Shown: positions 43,608 to 54,965, counted from the stretch's first letter. The stretch: DNA of 64,000 bases from Trematomus loennbergii (GCA_012861695.1 JAAOOA010000188.1:112001-176000); one strand, 5' to 3'. Notes: a model not told the origin generated them from the letters alone. Translations and numbers: made by a program.

Positions 43608-44345
43608 GTGGTTGGGTCGGTAACTTGGCAGATCGAAGCAGATGTGAAGCAGGCGAATGTTGTGAGCCCGGCACCTAGCGAGTGTCCGAGCAACCGTTTG
43701 TTTGTCCCTGTGTCTTTACGCTCTCAGGTAATCCACTGGGCTCACACGTCCAAGCTCACATGCCATCCGGATGTCCGGCGAACAATGTTTGCCATAAAGC
43801 AGAGGTTCTGGTGGCCAGCCATGAAAAAAGAGGTCTTGTAGTACATGGCGGCCTGTCCAGTGTGTGCCCGGAATAAGACCTCGCCCCAGGCCCAGATGGG
43901 TCTGCTCCAGCCCCTCCCAGTGCCTCAGCGACCATGGTCGCACATCTCCATGGACTTTGTGACTGGACTACCGCCTTCCAAAGGTAACACTACCGTCCTG
44001 ACGGTGGTAGACCGTTTCTCAAAAATTCACATTTCATTCCTCTGCTCAAACTTCCCTCAGAAGCAGACCACTTGGAGTGATCACCTTACTTGGGTAGAGT
44101 ACGCCCACAACACTCTCCCCTCGGCTGCCACGGGTCTTTCCTCTTTCCAGTGTGCTAACGGGTACCAGCCTCCTCTCTTCCCTGCTAATGAGGAGGATAT
44201 CAAGGTTCCATCCGCGCATGCCATGGTCCGACGCTGTCGGCGGATTTGGGCCGGTGCTCGGCAGGCGCTACTCCGGACCTCGGCCCGGATGAAGTCAGTG
44301 GCGGAACGTCACCGTCACCGCTCTGTACTTCACTACCACCCCCAA
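43608..44345 (+). pseudogene. Ty3/Gypsy integrase fragment, sushi-like
   Basis: One frame with an in-frame TAG at 43839 gives an HHCC zinc-binding region (H..H in WAHTSKLTCHPDVRRT, CPVCARNK), RPWSHISMDFVTGLPPSKGN with the first catalytic Asp, and VVDRFSKI. It then jumps to HLTWVEYAHNTLPSAATGLS and GYQPPLFP. About a hundred residues, including the second catalytic Asp, are missing in between. Wording matches sushi-ichi-type fish Gypsy elements. Confidence 0.82.
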
Positions 44346-46434
44346 AGTTATAGTTATTGATATATATATATATTATTTTATTATACAGAGTTGATACCTG
44401 TTAAGTTGTGCCTTCATAGTGGGGAGGGGCTAACCCACGTGTTTTAGGTGAGGTCACACATCAGAGGGTAATGTGCGTCAGTAGTTGCAGGAAAGTTATG
44501 CCTTCTTAAGTTTCGTATTGTGTGCTGAAATGAACGTGAGTGTTTGTCCACAGTGCTGCCTGTTATGTTGTTCTACACTTTATTATTATTGTGATAACTT
44601 CTGTGCCGATGTGGCTTAATGCAGTCTCCGTGCTCATGTGATCTGTGCATGCTGCGTGCATATTTATAAAGGTGAGATATTATGTGTTTACAGTTCATTT
44701 ATTGCTCCGAGCCGCTTCCCGCCAACCGGAAGTGGAACGTTATTCATTAGCGGTAGCTTAACTTTGAATCTCTGCGTGTCCCTGGTAAAGAGTGTTTGAC
44801 ATTATATGTTAATGTGTTTATGATTATAAAGAAGGGAGACATGTTGTATTATGTCTAGATTATTATTTCTATAGGGTTTGGCAATATTATGTATATTATG
44901 TATGTATGCATATGTTATCTTATATTGATTGTATTTTGTTTATTTCCCTTATAGGAAAAACCACACACACAAATATCTGTATGTCTGCCTGAATCAGAAA
45001 AGAAGTCAAACCTCATCTTAGCTCCTCATTTCCTCTATTCTGGATCTTTGGCCTTAAGTGGTGCTCTGGCCGACACACCTGGGTGAACCTAGTGATACAA
45101 AACTAGTGCCAACACTGAGTTATCTCTAACTCCCCACTACAGTAATATTCAGAAAAGTTTTCACCCCGTGTTATGTCTGTTTTTACTTCCTCTCTCCGTG
45201 TGTTTCTGCCTGTCTGATTACCTGATTCTGTTCACCTGTTGTCCTTGTGTTTTTCCTGCACTGCCCAGCTGCGTGTGTCCTTTTTATTAGTTCTGCATGT
45301 ATTTTAGTTCTGGTTTTCTGTTGGTGTTATATATTGTTCATGGGAGAGTTCTGTTTCATCAGTTGTTGCCTTGCCCTGTGTATTAATTCCTGGTTAAACT
45401 AAAGTAAAGGAACTTTACTTAAAAGTGACTTTGTGTCCTGCTCTTTTGTTAATCCCTGCTCCGATCTCCTGGTGAAACTGCTCATTATGTCTGCCCTCTC
45501 AAAAATGTGTTTTTTATTTTTCTAAATTATAGTTTCATAAGTATGTTTGTTTTGTTCCTTAATGCAGGGGAAACCAACTGTATACGTTGCAATTCTTGAT
45601 CTCATATTTCATCATCATTTTTTAGCATTCTTTTGTGTGATCAAATCAAAGAATTCAAGTTTTCAAGATTTAAAATGTTTATTATCACTTTATTTTTCCA
45701 TTATGAACATCATCAAAGAAACTACGACAGAGAAAAGAAATGAGTAAAGCCCTGCAGGAAAGGCACTCTTAAAGCTTCAAAATGACAGATATGTTCCCAA
45801 GCATAATATCATAATACCCACACCACGTGAACTATATGTTTTTTACACAACGCATAAATGGCATCACACTTAATCATGTTCTGCAAAAAAATCTATTTTA
45901 GTGTAAAGCAGCTCCAGTGCTCATGGTGATCAACAAGTGCAATCACAGCTTTGAAACCACAAAACAAACAAACACTCCAAAGTCATACATGATATAATAA
46001 TATAGGCTATACATATATATATATTTATGAATCTTTATCCTTTTAGCCATAACTGTAGAAGAGCAACTAGTGAAATCCCATTACTATTTATGGCTACAGA
46101 CCAAATCAGCCTTAAAGAAAAAATCAAAAAGATTTGAAGTATCCATGTGTTCAGTTTAAAGAGTTGCTCTTCCGTGATTAATGAGTGAAGTGATTTAACT
46201 AAAACATAGTATATACTGGTATACACAGTAAGCAGAAGAATATATCAATTAAAAGAGTATGATTGATAGTCAGAGTGATGTTAGATTCCCAGCACAGATT
46301 ATTATCACAGTCGAGTTCATGGTGAAAACAATCTTAGTGTTATATTAACCTCGAAGATGAAATCTGAACTCATTACTCTTCACAGTAAATCAGTAATGAA
46401 AACAAGTAGCATTATTTGGATTTAATCCGACACT
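44346..46434. other. Gene-free stretch with a possible LTR
   Basis: No host gene. At about 45167-45430 TGTTATGTCTGTTTTTACTT, CTGTTCACCTGTTGTCC and a final CCTGGTTAAACTAAAGTAAA resemble a Gypsy-type LTR, which may belong to the integrase fragment. The open frame at 45547-45747 has no recognisable domain. Confidence 0.4.
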
Positions 46435-47331
46435 TCAACATCTTGAGTGGTGAAATATCTTTTTCATTTTTAGTCCGTATATGATTGGGTTGAAAAGGGG
46501 GTTATAAGAAATTACTTGCAAAGTCAATATCAAACGTGTAGTTACAGGAATATTAAATCCTAGACGAACTATGATGACATCAAAAGTAAAAAAACAGGAA
46601 AAGCTGATTAAAACCAACAGGTGGGGTAAACAGGTCTGTGCAGCTTTCCTCCTGTATTCTCTACCCTTTTGATATGATAGTATAAGTATCCTGGTGTATG
46701 TAAAAAGTATGAAGATAAGAGGCAGAAGTGACATATTTACCAACATGAACACTCCATATACAGAGAGAGCGCTTGAGCTCACACACTGAAGATTGTAAAT
46801 TGAATTGTTACAAAAAATCCCCTAAAGTAAAACTGCAGAGTTTGCTATTAGCAAAAAAAACTATTCCCACTGCAGTCTCACAAGTCGGCAGAAGCCAAGA
46901 CAAAACCAGACAGACATTGACAGTTCTTTTTCTCATGATGGTTGATATGCAGAGGTTTACATATAGACACATATCTGTCATAGGCCATGGCTGCCAACAG
47001 TAAAAACTCTGAATAGGACAGAGTGATATAAATCACAGTTTGAAAGAGACAAGCTTGATAAGATATGATCTGTTTCTCGGATAAAAGTCAATCAGAAGCT
47101 TTGGGTAGATGTTAGTGCTATAAAGAACAGAGTTAATCAACAAAGCTGCAATGAACATGTACATAGGCTCATGGAGGCTTTTGTGAATAACAATGATGCA
47201 CACAATAGTGGAATTACTGCAGATGATCAGAACGTAAACTGTAAACATGATCACAAAATAAGATATCTATATCTCTGCACTTCCACATGCCCATCAAGAG
47301 TTATATATGTCACATTATATTCACCAGCCAT
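46435..47331 (-). pseudogene. Odorant receptor, broken by single-base deletions
   Basis: This is a single-exon seven-transmembrane receptor. From an ATG at 47331 (MAGEYNVTYITL, with an N-glycosylation site) the frames give HKSLHEPMYMFIAALL (TM2), [20 protein letters not shown] (TM3/IC2), KAAQTCLPHLLVLISF (TM6) and NPLFNPIIYGLKMKKIF (TM7). The family motifs [18 protein letters not shown] and NPIIYG are conserved. At least four one-base losses separate them: near 47258, 47084, 46935 and 46820. Three of them are in T runs. It is either a pseudogene or an intact gene in a low-accuracy consensus. Odorant receptors detect waterborne ligands in olfactory neurons through G proteins. Confidence 0.88.
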
Positions 47332-47650
47332 TAATAGTTTGTATAAAACAAGGCAGATTATGTTAACAGTATACATGAATTAAGATATGAAAACATACAA
47401 CCTGTTCGAAATGCTACATGTAAAGTAACCTGCACCTCAGAAAGTGAACAGCTCCGCTCTGTGGATTCTTCTTTATCAGATTCTTCACCCTCGACAGATC
47501 TCATTAAAACTTTTCACAAAGATCTGACCAACTTGTAAACAAATGAATGAAACTCTAGGGGCATGTGGACACCAACAGGGGGGGGGGGGGCTTTGTTATT
47601 TGCAGGCGGCAAAACAAATGCAGGTATGGAAGAATAAAATGCTAAAAGCA
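47332..47650. other. Gene-free stretch
   Basis: Upstream of the receptor and left of the DIRS B element. Contains a ~13-base G run at 47578-47590. No promoter recognised. Confidence 0.4.
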
Positions 47651-47840
47651 GTTATATCTCTCACAGGCTCCGTCCTCTACTGGACTCTATAGGTACTACC
47701 TTATCATGCAAGCATTCACCTACTGAGACTTCTATAGACGTAGCCGGCCCCGGGCCTACCTGAATACGAGCGCATCTCACCGTATAAAAGGAGGCGTCGC
47801 CTCCTGACCGTCATCCCTTTCTCTTCAGCGAGCGGAAGTG
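47651..47840 (+). repeat. DIRS B left inverted terminal repeat
   Basis: About 190 bp matching, in inverted orientation, 54065-54240 and 36650-36880. Confidence 0.88.
47783..47790 (+). promoter_or_regulatory. TATA box in DIRS B terminal repeat
   Basis: TATAAAAG at the expected distance upstream of the gag-like frame, conserved in the inverted copies at 54107-54116 (TTTTATAC) and 36717-36724 (TTTTATAG). Confidence 0.65.
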
Positions 47841-47847
47841 ATACTGA

Positions 47848-48714
47848 GGAGAGACGTATGAGAGAAAGAGATTAAAAACATTTAGAAATGGAACCACTCC
47901 TGGAGCACGAAACTGCCCGACATGCCCTGGCCTGATTGCGGGGGCTGACCCGCACCGCCAGTGTTTCCAGTGCCTGGGGCCGAACCACGCAGAGGAGGGC
48001 CTAGGCCAGTCGCCGGCCTGTATTGCTTGCCGCACGATCCCGCAGCTAAACCGCCGGCATCGTGGCGAGCATTTCTGGAGGAAGCTTGGCCCGCAGGTGG
48101 AGGGGGAGGATCCTGACCTCGAGGTGGTCGACATGGACGATCTCAATGAGGTGCCATTCGAGTTTACCCTCCCGAGGGACCGGGTGGTCGCGTTCGCGGA
48201 GGGGGAGGACGACGAGGACGCCTCGTTATCCGACACCTTCGGTTCCGGCGGACAGGAGGGTCCAGCATACAGGTCTGTGCGGCTGGACTTCCCGGCGGTG
48301 ATGACCCTGGCGGCGGAGCACGTAGGCTTACCACTCCCCCACCGAAGCCGCCTTCGGCAGGGGTTTTACGGCCCGTTGCTTCCGGCGCAGCCGGCCTTCG
48401 TCTCGTCCCCGTTGCCAGATATCTGGCAGTGTTTGGAGGCGACGTGGCTGCGACCACTGAGGACGAAGGCCCCAGTAGCAGCCATGACGGGCATCATCAG
48501 GGTGCAGGGCCTCTCGGACACGGCGTGTCCCGGTGTGCCCCCCCTCGATGAAAGCCTGGCGGCCCATCTGCTTCCGCAGACAGCTGGCTGGGCGGAGGGG
48601 AAGAAACCTCTGCCCCCGCTGCCGCGGGACCGAGACACCCTGGAGTATTTAGATAAAATATTCAGGCTCGGTGCACAGAGTTGGCCACAGTGGCGTCGCG
48701 TCACGTGGGGCTAG
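47848..48714 (+). pseudogene. DIRS B gag-like ORF1
   Basis: One frame is open from 47848 to TAG at 48712-48714. It has a cysteine/histidine cluster near the start (NCPTCPGLIAGADPHRQCFQ, CLGPNH, CIAC), an acidic middle (DLNEVPFEFTLPRD, GEDDEDASLSD) and a long proline-rich tail (LPPLPRDRDTLEYLDKIF). No ATG lies in frame near the start, so either initiation uses another codon or the start has been lost. Further ORF1-like sequence continues in another frame to about 49330 (LFGWIASVTQRFSRLEEERV). By position this is the particle protein of the element. Confidence 0.7.
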
Positions 48715-49330
48715 GACTCACCGCTCTATCCAAGAAGGACCGGGAGGATCACCTTGGAGCCCCGTGTCCACGGAAGGGCTCTTTGGATGGATAGCCTCGG
48801 TCACCCAGCGCTTCAGCCGCCTAGAGGAGGAGAGGGTGCAGCTTAGCCGCATGCTACCGCTGGCTCCTCCTCAGGAGCCGCAGCGCACAATGGTGAGACG
48901 GAGGGAGAGGCGCCAGCACGGAGGTCCCGTACCCACAGCGCCCTCCACCTCTTCGGCCCACCCCGTGGAACCGGCGTACCGGCACTCACGGGGCGGGCTG
49001 CCCGACCTCGGCAGACTCCGCAGCAGCAGAGAACGGCCGGGTGGGGCGCTCCGTCATTGCGGAGCTGACTGGCGGGGGAGGAAGCGTCTCGACGGGGGGA
49101 GAAAGTCTCTCCACCCTGGACGCCAGGGCGAATCCTGCCTCCTCCCTATACAATGCAGGAAGTTCTATCAAAGCGCGATGCGGGTACAGGGGCATTATGG
49201 CCAGCGTATTACTGTCAGGGAACACACTGCGCCTAGAGTAAAGACTCCGATTATTGCGCTTTACCTTAGTGGTAAAGGGGACATTATGGTGGAGCGCGCG
49301 CTCACACAAGAGCGCGCGGCGGTGTGTTGA

Positions 49331-49552
49331 GGGACCTCAGTAAATAATCGGCCCTTTCTGTGTCGACCCTCCATGGGCAAAACTTCCCTTCACGGGGGGT
49401 TTTGCGGCGGAACGGGTCACCAGAGAGTATCACAGCTTCATAGCTGGGGCCCCACAGCTGAGGGCTTGTCCCCTAACACAATGTTATGGGGAATGGAAAC
49501 TCAGCTGTGTGTTAACTGTGACAACCCTGTGGTTGTCCACCATGTGGTGCTG
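49331..49552 (+). other. DIRS B sequence between gag and reverse transcriptase
   Basis: Likely the end of ORF1 and start of the pol frame, but frames are broken and I cannot assign residues. Confidence 0.35.
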
Positions 49553-49806
49553 TTGTAACCTGGGTTTTCCCTTGTAATCAGGAGTGATGGGACTCACCTG
49601 TGGAACCTGGTTCCAGTATTTAAGAGGGCTGCAGAACAGGCTCTCGCTCTCTCTCGGCTGCCCTGCTCGGTGCACCAGGCCAGCGCTCCTATGTGTGTTG
49701 AATTGTTAGTTGTAAACCAGTGTGTTGGGATAAATAAATGATTGTTTTGGGCAACTCCTGTGTGGAACTGTTGCCCTTTTGTTACAAGCAGAGCCAGCTT
49801 GTAACA
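49553..49806 (+). mobile_element. Solo-LTR-like insertion in DIRS B
   Basis: The stretch begins TGTTGTAACCTGGG and ends AGCTTGTAACA. It contains TATTTAAGAGGGCTGCAG (promoter-like) and GATAAATAAATGATTG (polyadenylation-like), in the order of a short LTR. A 4-6 bp target duplication is not clear, so this remains provisional. Confidence 0.5.
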
Positions 49807-49813
49807 TAACAAA

Positions 49814-50337
49814 GTGGATGGAAAGGACACTAAAACGTCCTGTCCATCACTCCAGTTTTGCAGCATCCCACCTCCATTCAAAGGCATGCGAGAGGTAAAT
49901 CTGTCATCCCAGGAGGAGATGGGTTTCCTCTCAGCAGTGATTCACCCTCAGCACAGAGAAAAGGGTCTTTATTCCATGTACTTCCTGGTTTTCAGGAAGA
50001 CAGGGGAATTCAGGCCTATTCTAGATCTCCGCGGCCTGAATCGCCACATTTCCTGCAGAAAATTCTGCATGTTAACTATAAAACAGTTAATGGGGCTGGT
50101 GCAACCGGGCAATTGGTTCACCACCATCAACCTGAAAGACGCATACTTTCATGTGGAAATTGCTCCGGAGCACAGAAAGTATCTGCGTTTTGCCTTCCAG
50201 GGGATATCCTACAAGTACAACAGATTACCGTTCAGCTACTCCCTATCCCCACGCACGTTCAGCAAATGTGTGGCCACTGCACTCCAACCGCTGCGCGTCC
50301 ACGGCATGAGAGTTTTTTTTACCTAGACGACCTCATA
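49814..50337 (+). pseudogene. DIRS B reverse transcriptase, fingers to motif C
   Basis: The frame reads IPPPFKGMREVN, YFLVFRKTGEFRPILDLRGL, FTTINLKDAYFHVEIAPEHR (motif A, catalytic Asp) and KYLRFAFQGISYKYNRLPFS. It ends just past an intact YLDD-type motif C (TACCTAGACGAC at 50320-50331), where the DNA transposon starts. Order and wording are characteristic of DIRS reverse transcriptases. A one-base slip in the T8 run just before YLDD puts it in a neighbouring frame. Confidence 0.88.
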
Positions 50338-51230
50338 TGCCCCTTTCACACCGGCGCTTTCCAGCTCCTGCTGGAGCTAGAGCCTGAAAAGCGCCGGTTT
50401 TTTCCTGTTCACACCGCAGCGGCGGCGCGTCATAGCTCCGGAATGCGGTTCACTTCCAGCTCCAAAAAGTTGTCGGTCCAGAGGCAAGAGCTTTGGAGCT
50501 ATGACGCGGCGTCGCTTACGTCGAGGCGTGCAGGAAACCTTACTTTGACCATCCGTTCGCGTTATTGATCATTGTGGAGAGCAGCAGACGTTTTGTTTGT
50601 TATTATAGCAGCTATCGGATGGAATTAATACTGGGCTGTACAGGTTGTCATGTCCGACTATCACAAGTAGAATCATAATGAAAAATACGCCGGTAAAATG
50701 TGCCTGAGAAAACGGCTTAGCAAGTAGTCAGTTTAGCTTCGGTTGCTATGCTAACATCACCCATGTTATACCAGAGACACTTTCATAACAGCGTTGTGAT
50801 GCCAACAGCGTCAATTCAGACTGACTTAAGGGGAACTGGGGATATGTATCAGCTGCTTGTGTGACAGTCAGACAGTGAATACTTTAGAGCCGTGTGATCT
50901 AACGGGAGAATAAACTCCCGTTGAAGAGCAGCCAGCACTGTAGCGGTCGGTAAATGCCGCTGAAACACATTAATAAACAATGAACCACGGCACTCTGGAG
51001 AAAAGTATAAGGTTGGAGAAGTCGTTATTTAATTTAATCTGGCTTCGTATGATTAAAAGCAACACGATCGTCGACCGACGTAGTCCCCGGCCCGTTGTGT
51101 TGTTGTGGGAGAAAATCTCTCGGCAGCTCTGGCGGTGTGAACAGAGCGGGAGCTGAAAAGGGAAACGGGAGCTGAACCAGAAAAGCTCTCGCGAGGAGCT
51201 AGAAAGTGAAAAGCGCGGTGTGAAAGCCGC
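50338..51230. mobile_element. DNA transposon inserted at the DIRS B reverse transcriptase active site
   Basis: The ends CCCCTTTCACACCGGCGCTT and AAAGCGCGGTGTGAAAGCCG are inverted repeats. The duplicated target looks like CATA or ATA, since deleting the element plus one copy rejoins the reverse transcriptase frame (YLDDLI|VMA). The interior has no transposase. The superfamily is uncertain. Confidence 0.78.
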
Positions 51231-51235
51231 ATAGT

Positions 51236-51960
51236 CATGGCCAGGTCCAGGGAACAGGCAATGCTTTGCAAGTGCAATTGACCATACACCTAACCAAGTT
51301 GGGCTTTGCGATCAATTGGAAAAAGAGCACCCCCACACCTCACCAACAGGTGTTGTATTTGGGAGTGGTGCTCGATGCAGGCGCGCTGTGCACCACCCTG
51401 TCAGAGAGCAGACGTGCGTCCCTGCTCCGGGCGGTTCACAGGCTGCGACAGGGGGCGACAGTGACAGCTTTAACTGTCATGCAGACTCTGGGTCTCATGA
51501 CGGCTGCTCACGTTGTGGTTCCCGCGGGTTACTGCATATGCGCCGCCTGCAGAGGTGGTTCTCCAGCCTGCGTTTGGATCCTAAGAGGCACAAACAACGT
51601 CTGGTGACCATCCCCCCCTCAGTGGAGGGCAACCTCCGGTTCTGGGGGTCCCCGGATCACCTCCAGAGGGGGTCTCCACTGGGACGGGTGACCTCCTACA
51701 TCACAGTGTTCACGGACGCGTCCAGAACAGGATGGGGAGGGACCTGCCTGAAGAGGGCTATAGGTGGGCGCTGGTCTCTAACAGAGACACGGCACAGAAA
51801 CCTCCTCGAGCTACGGGCGGTAGTGTTGGTCCTCCAGCATTTCATGCCCCTAATTCAAGGGAGACATGTAATGGTCAGGAGCGCACACCACAGTGGCATA
51901 CATCAACAGGCAGAGTCCGCTCCGCCGCCTTGTTCACTACAGCGGAGAAATTGTGGTTAG
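51236..51960 (+). pseudogene. DIRS B reverse transcriptase thumb and RNase H
   Basis: After the insertion the frame gives VMARSREQAM and LTKLGFAINWKKSTPTPHQQ. It then shifts near 51530 to MRRLQRWFSSLRLDPKRHKQ, VEGNLRFWGSP and YITVFTDASRTGWGGTCL (first RNase H Asp), with LLELRAVVLVLQHF (Glu). The remaining HxPGLENWGADLMSRG-type motif appears in another frame at about 51965-52015. The RNase H degrades the RNA strand during copying. The domain is broken by at least two frame changes. Confidence 0.82.
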
Positions 51961-52035
51961 AGCCCTCCACATTCCGGGACTGGAGAACTGGGGGGCCGAC
52001 CTCATGTCGAGGGGCGGCCCCCTGCCAGCGAGTGG

Positions 52036-52266
52036 ATGCTTCACCCGGAGGTGGTGAAGCAGATCTGGGCCCAGTTCGGGAGAGCGGAAGTGGACCTGTT
52101 CGCCAGCCGGCGCAACAGCCACTGTGCCCTGTGGTTCTCCATGGCTCTGAGCGACGACCCGCCCTTGGGGGTGGACGCGTTTGCACATGAGCCATGGCCA
52201 AGGAAGCTGCTCCACGCCTTTCCACCGCTGCGTCTCATTCTCCCTCTCCTGGGGAGAGTGAGGTGA
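52036..52266 (+). pseudogene. DIRS B linker between RNase H and recombinase
   Basis: One frame gives MLHPEVVKQIWAQFGRAEVD and LFASRRNSHC, DDPPLGVDAFAHEPWPRKLL and HAFPPLRLILPLL. This is a highly conserved part of DIRS and related elements that follows RNase H, of unclear function. Confidence 0.78.
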
Positions 52267-52429
52267 GAATGTCTGGCAGTCATCCTAGTAGCACCGGATC
52301 GCGTCGGGGTACCGTGGTACTCAGAGATGACACAGATGAAGGTGGGCCAGCCCTGGGCAATTCCCCAGTTCTGGGGGGCGATGTCTCAAGAGGCAGGTGC
52401 AATCGGGGCGTTACCCACTCTGGGCCGTC

Positions 52430-53480
52430 CTCTCCAGGCTTGGCTCCTGAGAGGGACAGGCTGAGACAGGGTGGATTGTCTGACAGTGTTATTCAGTCTA
52501 TCCAGGCAGCTAGAGCAGGATCCAACACAGCCTGTTACAGGCCAAAGTGGCTTGGATTCCAGCGATGGTGTGAGGAGCAGAGAATAGAGCCCCTATCTTG
52601 TGAGTTGGGCTCTATTTTATCCTTCTTACAGTTACTGGTGGACAGAGGGCTTGCTCATTCTACGGTGAAGGTGTATGCAGCAGCCATCTCGTCCTGCCAT
52701 GAGGGATTTGACGGCAGTCAGCCTTTTCTCATCCACTGATGTCGCGGTTTTTACAGGGGGTCAGGATGCGAGTAGTGCACGCCTCCGCCCCGCAGTGGGA
52801 CTGCCGCTGGGGCTCGAGGCTCTGGTCACAGAACCATTTGAGCCTCTGGAGCTCTCCTCCCTGAAAGCACTGTCGTGGAAGACAGCATTGCTACTTGCCT
52901 TAACGTCAGCCAAGAGAGTGTCCGAGCTAACCGCTGTCGGTAAACCCGAGTTGCCTGTTGATTCGGGGTGACCGGAGCGGGGCGACACTCAGACCGAACC
53001 CTCCTTTGTGCCCAAGAGCCTAAGGAGTGCGTTCAGGTCGAGGGCTATTCAGTTAGGGGGTTTTAGTCTTCCACCCCATAGTGGGGCCAGGGAAGCTAAA
53101 TTGCACCTCCTCTGCCCGGTGCGCGCTAGCATGTTATGTGGAGCGCACGGCTGCCCTAGACGCACTGAACAGCTGTTTGTGTGCTTCGGGGGCGGGGTAA
53201 CTGGAAAAGCTTTGTCCAAGAAACGCCTGGCAGGCTGGCTCTGCGAAGGCATTGCACACGCCTACGGACAGGGGGAGAGCCTGCCCCGCGGGGGTCCGTG
53301 CACACTCCACACGAGCTGTGGCTGCGTCAACAGCTTTATCCAACGGTGTGAGTGTGGAGGATATATGCACGGAGGCGTCTTGGTCAACGCCAGGCCCCTT
53401 CATAAAGTTTATCTCTTGGATATGTTGGCTCTTTCTCCGCGTCTGTGCTTGCTGGGGCAACACAGGACTGGTGAGGAGGG
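52430..53480 (+). pseudogene. DIRS B tyrosine recombinase
   Basis: Order: an N-terminal core-binding region (GLSDSVIQSIQAARAGSNTA, FQRWCEEQRIEPLS, STVKVYAAAISSCHEGFDG). Box A follows with its arginine (SLKALSWKTALLLALTSAKR then VSEL). After a frame change comes the second box GVRAHSTRAVAASTALSNGV with His and Arg. A further one-base slip separates the box from KVYLLDM, where the nucleophilic tyrosine is expected. The enzyme would insert circular cDNA by strand exchange. All catalytic positions survive, but in three different frames. Confidence 0.8.
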
Positions 53481-53983
53481 CGTAAATGCGTTTACGTTTT
53501 TTTCCGGGCCCCTGGAGGGTCGCGGGGGGAACGTAGTGGGCACTGGGCCCTTACGGGGCTGGAGGGCTCGCCTCACCTGCCTGGGGCAGGGGGGAGAGCC
53601 CTCCACACTATAGTCTGCACACACTCTGCACGGGGTCAGTGTCTGAGTGTGGGGGACATGGGGGCACTTGCGCTCTCCCCGTGCTCCTTAGGGACTCGGG
53701 AGAGGTGGTGCATAGTGAACCCATACAGGGCTGGGGACTTTCTCTGTCTGCCTATAGGCGGACGGGAGGGAGCCTCAGCACTGTTTCCGGGCACACTTTT
53801 CGCGAGGAAAGCGCGTCAGGGTGTGCTCTGTCAGCCGCAGCCCGGACTTCTCCACGGTTACAACTGAGGGAGAGGTGATTGAGGCGCAGCGGCTTCTGAA
53901 GCCGGTCAGGGACAGTGAGGTGGAACGGTGTTGTTGGACGACAGCGCGTGTATACATCGGGGCTCGGAACCTGTGAGAGATTT

Positions 53984-54277
53984 AACGAGGGTTACGTATG
54001 GTAACCCTTGTTATATAAGCACAGGCGGAGCCCTCTACTCGGGGCACTGTCTGTCCTATACCGCTCGCTGAAGAGAGGTGTAGGATGACGGTCAGGAGGC
54101 GAGGCCTCCTTTTATACGGTGAGATACGCGCGCATTCAGGTAGGCCGCCCGGGGCCGGCTACGTCTATAGAAGTCTCAGTAGGTGAATGCTTGCATGATA
54201 AGGTAGTACCCATAGAGTCCAGTAGAGGGCTCCGCCTGTGCTTATACAACAAGGGTTACCATACGTAACTCCTCGTT
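53984..54277. repeat. DIRS B right terminal module with 55-56 bp inverted ends
   Basis: Arms 53984-54038 and 54222-54277 (AACGAGGGTTACGTATGGTA...) are inverted repeats. The same module sits alone at 36589-36890. The inner part matches the left terminal repeat, inverted. Confidence 0.88.
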
Positions 54278-54469
54278 AGAGATCAAGATTTTCATTATTT
54301 TATCTGTTCACTTTTCAAATGTTCTGGAGACCCAAAGCTGTATCTACAAATGTTCTGTCTTCATACAGGTCAAAACTTATACAGCTAAATATGTCTGTAC
54401 ATCTTGGATATTAAACGAGATATTCACTTTTTTTATCTTCAGACAACCCTCAGATTATTTTGCACATTT

Positions 54470-54640
54470 GTACACAGAGCTACCAGACTTCTGATGTGCA
54501 ATAACTGCCGTAGGGTTGTCGGTTCAAGTCCCCGAACAGATCTAAAAATGGAGTGTGGACTGCTACTGCTGGGAGAGGGCCCACTCTAGCTATACTAGGA
54601 TGGGTTAAAAGCAGAGACCACATTTCACTGTGTGTGCTTT
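54470..54640 (+). mobile_element. tRNA-derived SINE
   Basis: A polymerase III B-box-like GGTTCAAGTCC at 54521-54531, preceded by a weaker A-box region and followed by an ACTAGGATGGGT..CTTCACTGTGTGTGC-like tail. A similar tail is at 62640-62700. It is not a tRNA gene: the clover-leaf does not close. Confidence 0.55.
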
Positions 54641-54642
54641 TT

Positions 54643-54965
54643 AAGAAGAAGAAGAAAGATACACTTTATTAATCCCTTACAGGGAAATTTCTTTCCCCAC
54701 ACACAGGGGAGGATATACATGCAAACACACAACCACATGCGATAGGAGAGGTGGCAGAGCAGAGAGGGCTGCCAGGTACCCGGCGCCAAGGGAGCAGTTT
54801 CAAGGTTAGGTGCCTTGCTCAAGGGCACCTCGGCAGGGCCTTGGAGGTGAACTGGCACCTCTCCAGCTACCAGCTCACTCCATCTTTTTTTGGTCCGATT
54901 GGGACGTGAACCAGCGACCCTTCGGTTCCAAGACCAAGTCCCTACAGACTAAGCCACTGCCGCCC
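54643..54965 (-). mobile_element. tRNA-derived SINE with V-SINE-like core
   Basis: Read on the minus strand: tRNA-like head with A-box TGGCTTAGTCTGTAGGG and B-box GGTTCACGTCCC, a conserved core GAGGTGCCCTTGAGCAAGGC, then the tail GGGATTAATAAAGTGTATC and CTT repeats. The core is of a kind I associate with SINEs in teleosts. Confidence 0.78.

Larger units (their letters stand above)
47651..54277 (+). mobile_element. DIRS retrotransposon, family B, near-complete structure
   Basis: The left terminus (TTATATCTCTCACAGGCTCC ... CTACTGGACTCTATAGGTAC) and the right terminus (53984-54277) are inverted with respect to each other. Both include the TATAAAAGGAGG box and CATGCAAGCATTCACCTACT. Between them lie gag-like, reverse transcriptase, RNase H, a linker and a tyrosine recombinase with the HSTR box, in DIRS order. 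The right end carries extra sequence complementary to the termini, as expected of the DIRS internal complementary region. Two insertions (49553-49806 and 50338-51230) and multiple frameshifts inactivate it. Confidence 0.9.

Noticed and set aside
48164..53624. Minus-strand open frames of 60-116 codons in DIRS B
   Set aside because: Shadows of the plus-strand element genes.
54510..54545. tRNA gene
   Set aside because: A B-box is present, but no clover-leaf closes and a SINE body follows.
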